Source: Bacteroidales bacterium (GTDB taxonomy: Bacteria > Bacteroidota > Bacteroidia > Bacteroidales > WCHB1-69). From it: a stretch of DNA of 21,784 nt. The notes beneath the pieces are model-generated. The model had not been told where the DNA came from. It saw only the letters and a program-made list of their open reading frames with translations, and did not search any database. A program made the position numbers and the translations under genes. The stretch lies in the NCBI GenBank assembly GCA_031257735.1, contig JAIROC010000447.1:1-21784 (forward strand). Direction: 5' to 3'. Positions 1-6,412 of the stretch are shown here, one piece after another; position 1 is the stretch's first letter, and each line of letters opens with the position of its first letter.

Positions 1-236
1 CGCCTGCTATAAATGTTTATCCCAACCCTGCAAAAGATAATATTTATATCACTTTGCCTGAAAATATATCTCAAGCTGTCTTTGCGCTCTACGATATACA
101 GGGAAAGGTTTTAATCCGAAAAGAAATCGGCAGTCAAGAGACGCTTTCGGTAAGTAATCTCGCTGGGGGTATCTACATCTATCATGTAATAACAGATAAA
201 CAAACACACACAGGGAAAATAATCATTAAAAATTAA
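1..236 (+). CDS. C-terminal fragment of a T9SS-secreted protein (sorting domain only)
   Basis: The reading frame is open from the left edge of the window (codons in phase with base 3) and stops at 234-236, so only the last 77 or so residues of a longer gene are present. They form a type A T9SS (Por) C-terminal sorting domain: the motif INVYPNPAKDN, then LYDIQGKVL, then a GGIYIYHV strand and a Lys-rich end TGKIIIKN. Such domains direct export across the outer membrane and are normally removed or anchored at the cell surface. A TTG at 54 could be read as a start but would cut the YPNP motif off, so it is not the true start. The nucleotide sequence is almost the same as 2752-2987 (about a dozen differences by eye). 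The function of the missing N-terminal part cannot be told. Confidence 0.9.
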   Translation, partial: PAINVYPNPAKDNIYITLPENISQAVFALYDIQGKVLIRKEIGSQETLSVSNLAGGIYIYHVITDKQTHTGKIIIKN

Positions 237-398
237 AAATGAGTAGACGAGTAGACAATAGAGAGGGGCAAAGGCGGAAGTCTCGCAGAGACGACCCTTT
301 TTCTTTACCGTATGTTTTAGCTTACGAAGAGGGGACAATGCCCCTTTCTCTATACGTCCTGCAAAGATGACACTTGATAATTAAATAAATAAAAAGAA
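237..398. repeat. Intergenic spacer repeated between cargo genes, copy 1
   Basis: This spacer is nearly identical to 2988-3156, and together with the coding sequence on either side it makes one continuous direct repeat of roughly 450 bp. It holds two hairpin-forming stretches. One is gtctc-gca-gagac (about 280-292). The other is agagggg/ccccttt at 328-347 with a 6-nt loop. In the second copy the corresponding arms are agagggg/cccctct, where a G-T pair has become G-C, which suggests the fold is maintained. It is possibly a transcription terminator or a degraded palindromic element. No TAnnTTTG promoter was found in it. Confidence 0.8.
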
Positions 399-2987
399 AT
401 GAGAAAAGCAATTTTATTCTTATTAGCAGTATTTTGCCTTTGCATGGCAAACAAAACGATGGCATATAGTTTCTCTGCCGTCAATAATGGGAAAACCATT
501 TATTATAATATTACATCTTCATCATCGCCTCGCAAAGTAGAAGTTACTTATGCGACCACAAATTATAATAGTTATAGTGGTGCGGTCGCAATTCCTTCTT
601 CCGTAACATATAATAGTAACACTTATTCGGTTACTACTATTGGTAATTATGCTTTTAAAAATTGCTACGGCTTAACCTCCATAACCATTGGCAATTCGGT
701 TACAACTATTGGAGAATATGGCGCTTTTGAATCTTGCAGCGGCTTAACATCCATAAGCATTCCCAATTCGGTTACCGATATTGGAAATTATACTTTTGCA
801 AATTGCAGCGGCTTAACTTCCGTAAGCATCCCCAATTCGGTTACAACTATTAGATTTGGTACTTTTTACGGTTGCAGTGGCTTAACCTCCATAACGATTC
901 CTAATTCGGTTACCGATATTAAAAGTGAAGCTTTTAAAGATTGCTACAGCTTAACATCTGTAAGCATTCCCAATTCGGTTACCGATATTGGAGATGTGGT
1001 TTTTTCCGGTTGTTACGGCTTAACATTCGTAAGCATTGGTAATTCGGTTACCAATATTGGGAATAATGCTTTTGGCGATTGCATCGGCTTAACCTCTATA
1101 AGCATCCCCAATTCGGTTACCGATATTTATCCTGCTGCTTTTATCGGTTGCATCGGCTTAACATCTATTTCTGTTGATGCCAACAATACAGCATATTCTT
1201 CTAATGCTGGTATATTGTTCAATAAGGCTCAAACAACATTGATTTGTTTTCCTGGTGGTAAGACAGGTAGTTATACTATTCCCAATTCGGTTACCGCTAT
1301 TGAAGATTTTGCTTTTGCCGTTTGCATCGGCTTAACCTCCATAAGCATTCCCAGTTCGGTAACAACTATTGGAGATGGGGTTTTTGGCGATTGCATCGGC
1401 TTAACATCTATTTTTGTTGACGCCAACAATACAGCATATTCTTCTAATGCTGGCGTATTGTTCAATAAGGTTCAAACAACATTGATTTGTTTTTCTGGTG
1501 GTAAAACAGGTAGTTATACTATTCCCAATACAGTTACCGCTATTGAAGATTTGGCTTTTTCCGGTTGCATCGGCTTAACATCCGTAACGATTCCCAATTC
1601 GGTTACTTCTATTGGAGAAGAAGCTTTTTCCGGTTGCATCGGCTTAACCTCCGTAACGATTTCCAATTCGGTTACCGATATTGGAGATTATACTTTTTCC
1701 GGTTGCATCGGCTTAACAGAAATATATGTAAAAGCGGTAACTCCTCCTTCGATTAGCAGTACTACTTTTTACGATGTATCAACTACTATTGCTATACATG
1801 TGCCTTGTGGGAAAAAAACGGCATACCAAAGCGCTGCTTATTGGAGTGATTTCACAAATATAATAGAAGATATTCTCTTTACTGTTACTGTACAAAGCAA
1901 TGATGCTACAATGGGAAATGTAAACATCACGCAACACAATACTTGTACAAACAACACGGAAATTATTGCAGCAACCCCCAATAATGGCTATCGCTTTGTC
2001 CAATGGAATGATGGCAATACCCAAAATCCACGTACTATTACCGTAAGACAAGATACAAGTTTCACTGCCATATTTGCAATAGAGGGAATGTTTTATGTAG
2101 GGGTAATGTCTAACAATACAACTATGGGAACAGTTAGTGGTAGTGGGGATTATGCAGAAAACACTACGGTAACTATTAGCGCAACTCCTAATTCAGGCTA
2201 TCGCTTTGTCCAATGGAATGATGGCAATACCCAAAATCCGCGAACTATTACCGTAAGACAGGATACAAGTTTCATTGCCATATTTGTTGAGGATATTCCT
2301 GTTTATCATGTAACAGTAACTACAAACGATTCCGAAAAAGGAACAGTTAGTGGCGAAGGCGATTACAGCCTAAACACTAGTATCATTATTAAGGCAACCC
2401 CAAAGGCAGGTTACCGTTTTGTCCATTGGAACGATGGCAATACCGTTGCTTCACGTACAATTACTGTAACACAAGATACAAATTTTATGGCAATCTTTGC
2501 TATATCTGACCCCAATAAATATCACGTAACAGTATTGGCGAATAAAGAGAATATGGGAACAGTTGCTGGGGATGGCGATTATGAAAGAAATACGACTATC
2601 TCTATTGTAGCATTTCCTAATCAAGGCTATCGCTTTGCACATTGGAACGATGGTAATGTAGAAAACCCGCGTACAGTTACAGTTGTTATGCGTGATCTCC
2701 TTTTTATTGCTATATTCGAAGCAGGAGTTAGCATAACAGATATAGAAGAAGCGCCTGCTATAAATGTTTATCCCAACCCTGCAAGAGATAATATTCATAT
2801 CACCTTGCCTGAAAATGTATCTCAAGCTGTCTTTGCGCTCTACGATATACAGGGAAAGGTTTTAATCCGAAAAGAAATCGTCAGTCAAGAGACGCTTTCG
2901 GTAAGTAATCTTGCTGGGGGTATCTACATCTATCATGTAATAACAGATAAAAAAACACACACAGGGAAATTAAAAATTAAAAACTAA
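399..2987 (+). CDS. BspA-like leucine-rich-repeat surface protein with InlB-like repeats and T9SS sorting domain
   Basis: An 862-residue secreted protein. Residues 1-22 are a signal peptide (MRKAILFLLAVFCLCMANKTMA) without a clear lipobox. About 13 BspA/LRR_5 units of 23 residues follow (roughly 62-440; pattern LTSISIPNSVTDIGxxxFxxC). Two units are interrupted by a VDANNTAYSSNAG segment that is itself duplicated. A short linker (EIYVKAVTPP to about 490) leads to four divergent InlB-type B-repeats of about 70 residues (493-776), each with a GYRFxxWNDGN core. A type A T9SS sorting domain ends the protein (about 785-862; YPNPARDN, LYDIQGKVL). BspA-like LRRs in oral and gut Bacteroidetes mediate binding to host proteins or other bacteria, so an adhesin role is likely but the ligand is unknown. 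The ATG at 399 has the same upstream context as the next gene. Confidence 0.92.
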   Translation: MRKAILFLLAVFCLCMANKTMAYSFSAVNNGKTIYYNITSSSSPRKVEVTYATTNYNSYSGAVAIPSSVTYNSNTYSVTTIGNYAFKNCYGLTSITIGNSVTTIGEYGAFESCSGLTSISIPNSVTDIGNYTFANCSGLTSVSIPNSVTTIRFGTFYGCSGLTSITIPNSVTDIKSEAFKDCYSLTSVSIPNSVTDIGDVVFSGCYGLTFVSIGNSVTNIGNNAFGDCIGLTSISIPNSVTDIYPAAFIGCIGLTSISVDANNTAYSSNAGILFNKAQTTLICFPGGKTGSYTIPNSVTAIEDFAFAVCIGLTSISIPSSVTTIGDGVFGDCIGLTSIFVDANNTAYSSNAGVLFNKVQTTLICFSGGKTGSYTIPNTVTAIEDLAFSGCIGLTSVTIPNSVTSIGEEAFSGCIGLTSVTISNSVTDIGDYTFSGCIGLTEIYVKAVTPPSISSTTFYDVSTTIAIHVPCGKKTAYQSAAYWSDFTNIIEDILFTVTVQSNDATMGNVNITQHNTCTNNTEIIAATPNNGYRFVQWNDGNTQNPRTITVRQDTSFTAIFAIEGMFYVGVMSNNTTMGTVSGSGDYAENTTVTISATPNSGYRFVQWNDGNTQNPRTITVRQDTSFIAIFVEDIPVYHVTVTTNDSEKGTVSGEGDYSLNTSIIIKATPKAGYRFVHWNDGNTVASRTITVTQDTNFMAIFAISDPNKYHVTVLANKENMGTVAGDGDYERNTTISIVAFPNQGYRFAHWNDGNVENPRTVTVVMRDLLFIAIFEAGVSITDIEEAPAINVYPNPARDNIHITLPENVSQAVFALYDIQGKVLIRKEIVSQETLSVSNLAGGIYIYHVITDKKTHTGKLKIKN
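640..1735 (+). repeat. 69-bp tandem repeats encoding LRR units
   Basis: The LRR region is repetitive at the DNA level: units of 69 bp recur with the core caattcggttaccgatatt. On top of this, 1161 to about 1320 and 1404 to about 1562 form a larger direct repeat (offset 243 bp, 81 codons) carrying the VDANNTAYSS segment. The arrangement is expected to change copy number by recombination or slippage without breaking the frame. It is coding sequence; the units abut directly without spacers, so it is not a CRISPR array. Confidence 0.85.
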
Positions 2988-3225
2988 AAATGAGTGGACG
3001 AGTAGACAATAGAGAGGGGCAAAGGCGGAAGTCTCGCAGAGACGATACTTTTTCTTTACCGTATGTTTTAGCTTACGAAGAGGGGACAATGCCCCCCTCT
3101 CTATAAGTCCTGCAAGGACGACACTTGATAATTGATAATTAAATAAATAAAAAGAAATGAGAAAAATAATTTTAACTTTATCAGCAGTTTTATGCCTTTG
3201 TACTGTGAACAAAGCAATTGCACAG
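2752..3225 (+). repeat. Direct repeat of 1 to about 475 (sorting domain, spacer and signal peptide start)
   Basis: Bases 2752-2987 match 1-236 with about a dozen differences and no length change. The spacer 2988-3156 then matches 237-398, differing mainly by one extra 7-bp gataatt unit. The first codons of the next genes also align (ATGAGAAAA and the signal peptide). The unit therefore spans gene end, spacer and next gene start, as expected from tandem gene duplication or from recombination between cargo genes. A hairpin at 3079-3100 (agagggg/cccctct) is the counterpart of 328-347. Confidence 0.88.
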
Positions 3226-5334
3226 CGTGTAGTTTTACATGAGGTATTTACAAGTTCAACCTGTGCACCTTGTACTCCGGGTAATGTACAGTTAAAAAAT
3301 GTATTAAATCAAGTTAATGATGATACAAAGTGGGTATGTATTAAATATCAGTATTATTTTCCCGGTTTTGGAGACCCATATTACACTACAGAAGGAAAAG
3401 CAAGAGGAGCTTTTTATGGTGAAATAACTGGTATACCTTCTCTTATTGGAGATGGAGGTATATATAGGGATAATCCTGCGGCATATACTGTTCAGAAATT
3501 TGATGCTTTGTCGGCAGTACCAGCTATCGGAACGATGACAGCATCGGTTACGCTAACAGGTCAAACAGTAAGTTTAAAACAAATGACTATTATTCCTGTA
3601 ATGAATATGAATAATCCGAATTTGCGTTTTTTTGCTGCTATCGTCGAGAAAAAGACAGTTAATAATGCGAAAACAAATGGAGAAACAGAATTTATATATG
3701 TAATGAAAAAGTTTCTGACAAATATAAGTGGCGATACTATTGCTCCATTGGAAGCGAATAAACCTATGATATTGAAAGACTATACATATACATTTAATGG
3801 AAGTTATCGTCTTCCCATTTTTGCAACGTCGAGAGATACGATTAATCATAGCATAGAACATTCAGTAGAGAATCTCAATAATATAATGGTTGTTTATTGG
3901 CTACAGGATATTGTAACAAAAGAAGTTTATCAAGCAGGGAAAACTGACCCCAATCCGGGATATACTCCTTTTTACTATACTGTAACAACATCCGTGAATA
4001 ATTCATCTGCAGGACGGGTTGCAGGCGGACCTTATTATACACCAAATACAATGGCACACCTTGTTGCTTATTATAATAATGGCTATCGTTTTAGTCATTG
4101 GAGTGATGGTGTGACAGATAATCCCCGTACATTTAAAGTTACGCAGGATACAAGTTTTATGGCTATATTTTCATCTAACACGCAAGGGCAATATTATGTA
4201 TATGTAACAGCCAATGATACCAGTATGGGAACAGTAACAGGCAGTGGAGATTATACAGCAAATAGTACAGCTACTATTACGGCAATACCTAATAATGGTT
4301 ATCGTTTTGTACAGTGGAACGATGGCAATGAGCAAACTCCCCGCACGATTACCGTAACTCAAGATACAATTTTAACCGCAGAGTTTGCTGTTTTTGTAAG
4401 CAATATGTACCATGTAACGGTATTTGCCGACGATCCCAACATGGGTAGTGTTAGCGGTGGCGGCGATTATACAGCAAATAGTATCGCTGTTATTGAGGCA
4501 ATACCTAATAGGGGGTTCCGCTTCAAACAATGGCATGATGGCAATACCCAAAATCCCCGTACCATTACTGTAACACAGGATATATCTTTTTCAGCTGAGT
4601 TTGAGGAAATAAAATATAATCTGTCGTTAAGCGCCAACGATGCAACAAGGGGAACATTTAGTGGAGATGGAGAATATACTATAAATACAGTTGTTCCCAT
4701 TACGGCAACACCCCATACCAGTTATCGTTTTGTAGGCTGGAGTGACGGCAATAAGAATAGTCAACGCAGCATTACCATAACAAAGGATATTGCTCTTGTT
4801 GCAATCTTTGGTAAGGAGAATATGTATTATGTCTATGCAGCGCCCAATAATACTATGATGGGAAGTGTTACAGGCAGCAATGACTACGACAAAAAAAGTC
4901 TTGTCGACGCAGTACACAAGGCAGAATACAGCGCAAACAGCGTAGCCACCATCACGGCAATCCCCAATCCCGGTTATCGTTTTGTACGATGGAATGATGG
5001 CAGTACATCCAATCCGCTTAGCTTTACCGTAATGGATGATTATATCATTACAGCATTCTTTGATGAGACAACCGGCATAACCGACATGGAAATATCCGCC
5101 ATAAGCGTATATCCTAATCCCGCAAGAGATAATATTCATATTATCTTGCCTGAGAATATACATCATGCCCTCTTTACACTCTATGATATGCAAGGAAAAG
5201 TGTTAATTCGTAAAAAAATCAGTAATCAGAAAACAATTTCGGTAAGTAATCTCGCTAAGGGTGTCTACATCTATAACGTAACAACAGACAAACAAAAACA
5301 TACGGGGAAATTAATAATTAACGTAACCAATTAA
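3157..5334 (+). CDS. Omp28/thioredoxin-like secreted protein with InlB-like repeats and T9SS sorting domain
   Basis: A 725-residue protein with signal peptide 1-22 (cleavage after AIA). The N-terminal domain (about 24-260) begins VVLHEVFTSSTCAPC and has a CXXC pair (C36, C39) followed by a GIPSLIGDGG segment placed like the cis-Pro loop of a thioredoxin fold. This resembles the Omp28-related family, but a redox role is inferred. Five divergent InlB-type B-repeats follow (about 271-637; GYRFxxWxDG cores). The fifth carries an extra stretch of about 14 residues (DKKSLVDAVHKAEY). A type A T9SS sorting domain (about 640-725; YPNPARDN, LYDMQGKVL) ends it. The sorting domain resembles that of the preceding gene but has diverged more. 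The protein is likely exported to the cell surface. The same ATG context and spacer as the upstream gene point to a shared origin. Confidence 0.9.
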   Translation: MRKIILTLSAVLCLCTVNKAIAQRVVLHEVFTSSTCAPCTPGNVQLKNVLNQVNDDTKWVCIKYQYYFPGFGDPYYTTEGKARGAFYGEITGIPSLIGDGGIYRDNPAAYTVQKFDALSAVPAIGTMTASVTLTGQTVSLKQMTIIPVMNMNNPNLRFFAAIVEKKTVNNAKTNGETEFIYVMKKFLTNISGDTIAPLEANKPMILKDYTYTFNGSYRLPIFATSRDTINHSIEHSVENLNNIMVVYWLQDIVTKEVYQAGKTDPNPGYTPFYYTVTTSVNNSSAGRVAGGPYYTPNTMAHLVAYYNNGYRFSHWSDGVTDNPRTFKVTQDTSFMAIFSSNTQGQYYVYVTANDTSMGTVTGSGDYTANSTATITAIPNNGYRFVQWNDGNEQTPRTITVTQDTILTAEFAVFVSNMYHVTVFADDPNMGSVSGGGDYTANSIAVIEAIPNRGFRFKQWHDGNTQNPRTITVTQDISFSAEFEEIKYNLSLSANDATRGTFSGDGEYTINTVVPITATPHTSYRFVGWSDGNKNSQRSITITKDIALVAIFGKENMYYVYAAPNNTMMGSVTGSNDYDKKSLVDAVHKAEYSANSVATITAIPNPGYRFVRWNDGSTSNPLSFTVMDDYIITAFFDETTGITDMEISAISVYPNPARDNIHIILPENIHHALFTLYDMQGKVLIRKKISNQKTISVSNLAKGVYIYNVTTDKQKHTGKLIINVTN

Positions 5335-5361
5335 TAATGATCTGACGCGCGAAAGAAATGA

Positions 5362-5389
5362 GTAGGGGCAAAACATGTTTTGCCTTTAC
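5362..5389. terminator. Palindrome after the cargo array, possible terminator or REP-like element
   Basis: A 28-bp palindrome, gtaggggcaaaaca followed by tgttttgcctttac, lies 27 bp after the stop codon of the Omp28-like gene. The inner 18 bp are perfect; the two outer differences become G-U pairs in RNA transcribed from the plus strand. The position fits a transcription terminator, but no clear U tract follows. It also resembles palindromic intergenic repeats common in this phylum. Confidence 0.55.
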
Positions 5390-5454
5390 TATATGGTGTT
5401 GATTGAACGTTTTCGAGGCTGTGTGAAAATACACAAAAACGTCCAAACAACGCC

Positions 5455-5531
5455 GTCATTGCGAGCGTAGCGAAGCAATATAGAAATTTGATTACGAGTA
5501 TTCTGGATTGCTTCGCTTCGCTTATAATGAC
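5455..5531. repeat. Inverted repeat with gtcattgcgagcg / cttataatgac arms
   Basis: The left arm 5455-5479 (gtcattgcgagcgtagcgaa, then gcaat) is the imperfect reverse complement of 5507-5531, with 27 bp between them. Arms of this type (gtcattgcgag) recur at 5594-5604, 12058-12068, 12175-12185 and 21668-21678, so this belongs to a dispersed intergenic REP-like family. Confidence 0.75.
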
Positions 5532-5593
5532 GCTTTTTGTAACAAACACATTACAAGCGTCATTCTGCTCTTAGTTGCGGTACGAAATGAACA

Positions 5594-5670
5594 CTCGCAA
5601 TGACGCGCTGTTGGATAAGGATTGCTTTATTATCCAAGAATACGCCGACTATATAGACAGACACTAATTA
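5594..5670. repeat. Dispersed repeat module, inverted copy at 21603-21678
   Basis: These 77 bp match the reverse complement of 21603-21678 with roughly ten differences, starting ctcgcaatgacgcgctgt and ending tagacagacactaatta. The last part also recurs at 6038-6054. The module contains no reading frame of interest; it is a multi-copy intergenic element. Confidence 0.8.
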
Positions 5671-5932
5671 TGCTGACGCAAGAAAACCTTATTTCCAACC
5701 TTATTTTTCCCCAACAAAATAACCTTAGTAGCAATGGATTGCACATACACATTACAGCCTTATTACCTTATTATTCATTTGCTCTTCTTTCTATTCTTGG
5801 TATATGTCATAAATTTTCATTAATAAGGTAATAAGGTTGGTGTGTGTGTGTGTTGTACGGTCCTGCTACTAAGGTTATTTGTTAGAAAAATAAGGTTGGA
5901 AATAAGGTTTTTTGTATTCTGCTCATTCTGAA
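5671..5932. mobile_element. Candidate MITE-like insertion around the long inverted repeat
   Basis: The long inverted repeat sits between a tagacagacactaatta module (ending 5670) and a gctccgctgttctccgc module (from 5938). At 6038-6083 the equivalent two modules lie next to each other with nothing between them (actaattagctacgctgctc). If 6050-6054 is the empty site, the insert is about 5671-5932 with aatta on both sides (5666-5670 and 5933-5937) as a possible target duplication. The duplication is short and AT-rich, and no transposase is present, so this remains an inference. Confidence 0.45.
5683..5912. repeat. Long inverted repeat, arms of about 91 bp, loop of 47 bp
   Basis: The left arm 5683-5773 (aaaaccttatttccaacc to ccttattaccttatta) is an imperfect reverse complement of 5821-5912 (taataaggtaataagg to ggaaataaggtttt) along its whole length. 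The best-matched parts are the outer 50 bp and the inner 16 bp; the middle (tgtgtgtgtgtg in the right arm) is less exact. Each arm contains several copies of ccttatt. The 47-bp loop shows no motif I recognise. DNA or RNA of this stretch could fold into a hairpin of some 230 nt. Confidence 0.88.
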
Positions 5933-6083
5933 AATTAGCTCCGCTGTTCTCCGCTTCGCTTCGGGTGCGGGTCAAGTCCGTAATGACGTGCTGATTGTTT
6001 CGGAGAGCGCTTTTGAAACAAACCTATTTATACTTTATAGACAGACACTAATTAGCTACGCTGCTCTCCGCATCGCTTCGGGT

Positions 6084-6111
6084 CATAATTCATAATTCAT
6101 AATTCATAATT
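6084..6111. repeat. Heptamer array (cataatt) x4
   Basis: Four perfect tandem copies of cataatt, followed at 6119-6138 by degenerate cataact units. Other 7-bp arrays in the window (attgaaa x4 at 11996-12023 and 21548-21575, gataatt x2 near 3125) also lie between genes. Confidence 0.85.
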
Positions 6112-6195
6112 CAACAACCCATAACTCATAACTCATAGCATAAGTTGTGGGTAAAAAAATATTTTTATTTTCTTCGATTATTCCAAAATATTTTG

Positions 6196-6203
6196 TACTT
6201 TTG
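6196..6203 (+). promoter_or_regulatory. Bacteroidetes -7 promoter element TACTTTTG
   Basis: TACTTTTG followed by CA fits the TAnnTTTG element recognised by the Bacteroidetes housekeeping sigma factor. It lies 30 bp before the ATG of the 35-aa peptide and is the best promoter candidate for the kinase/TPR/OmpA operon. I see no clear TTTG element at the usual distance upstream. Confidence 0.6.
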
Positions 6204-6233
6204 CAGCCTGAATGTTTGATAAAAAATAGAAAT

Positions 6234-6341
6234 ATGAAAGTAAAAAAGGACTATCTACATTATAGTTATTTATGGGGGTTTATATGGGTAGTGATTTATC
6301 TCATTATCAGTAGACCGGTAATCATAGACAGTAAACATTAG
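6234..6341 (+). CDS. Small single-pass membrane peptide (35 aa)
   Basis: An ATG 30 bp after the TACTTTTG element opens a 35-codon frame: a basic N-terminus (MKVKKDY), one hydrophobic helix (about residues 13-30, LWGFIWVVIYLIISRPVI) and a short polar tail. A longer frame from a GTG at 6147 would run across the promoter and is less likely. The stop is 71 bp before the histidine kinase ATG. I know no family for it. It could be a small membrane regulator of the kinase, a leader peptide, or simply a chance frame in a 5' leader; the well-placed promoter and clear helix favour a real peptide. Confidence 0.45.
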   Translation: MKVKKDYLHYSYLWGFIWVVIYLIISRPVIIDSKH

Positions 6342-6412
6342 ATGAGAGAAGAGATAATTTTTTCTTATGTAAGGGTAGAGTAGACTTATTACTTTTTGTA
6401 ACCATAAAGCAC

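Larger units (their letters stand above)
5335..6195. other. Gene-free, repeat-dense intergenic block
   Basis: I see no credible gene here; the short frames present (for example 5331-5549 minus and 5622-5831 plus) read through inverted repeats. Contents in order: palindrome 5362-5389; paired gtcattgcgag arms 5455-5479 and 5507-5531; a further broken arm pair near 5557-5564 and 5601-5606; a module shared with 21603-21678 at 5594-5670; a long inverted repeat 5683-5912; two copies of a gctacgctgctctccgc-type module (5938-5966 and 6055-6083); and a cataatt heptamer array 6084-6111 followed by cataact units. The promoter of the next operon begins at 6196. Confidence 0.8.

Noticed and set aside
640..1735. 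Regular repeats considered as a CRISPR array
   Set aside because: The 69-bp units abut without unique spacers and encode LRRs in frame.
4627..5193. 188-codon frame antisense to the Omp28-like gene
   Set aside because: A shadow of repetitive coding sequence; Cys/Ile/Tyr-rich low-quality translation with no domain. The sense gene is well supported.
5401..5450. gaggctgtgtgaaaa-type sequence as an insertion-sequence end
   Set aside because: No second end, no transposase remnant and no target duplication could be found.
5331..5549. Open frame of 72 codons on the minus strand
   Set aside because: It is produced by reading through palindromic intergenic repeats (SEAKQSR- and CFATLAMTAL-type peptides typical of such repeats).
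5622..5831. Open frame of 69 codons on the plus strand
   Set aside because: It runs through the left arm and loop of the long inverted repeat; no start context, and the composition follows the repeat.
6147..6233. Upstream GTG extension of the 35-aa peptide to 64 residues
   Set aside because: The extension would cross the TACTTTTG promoter element, so the ATG at 6234 is preferred.
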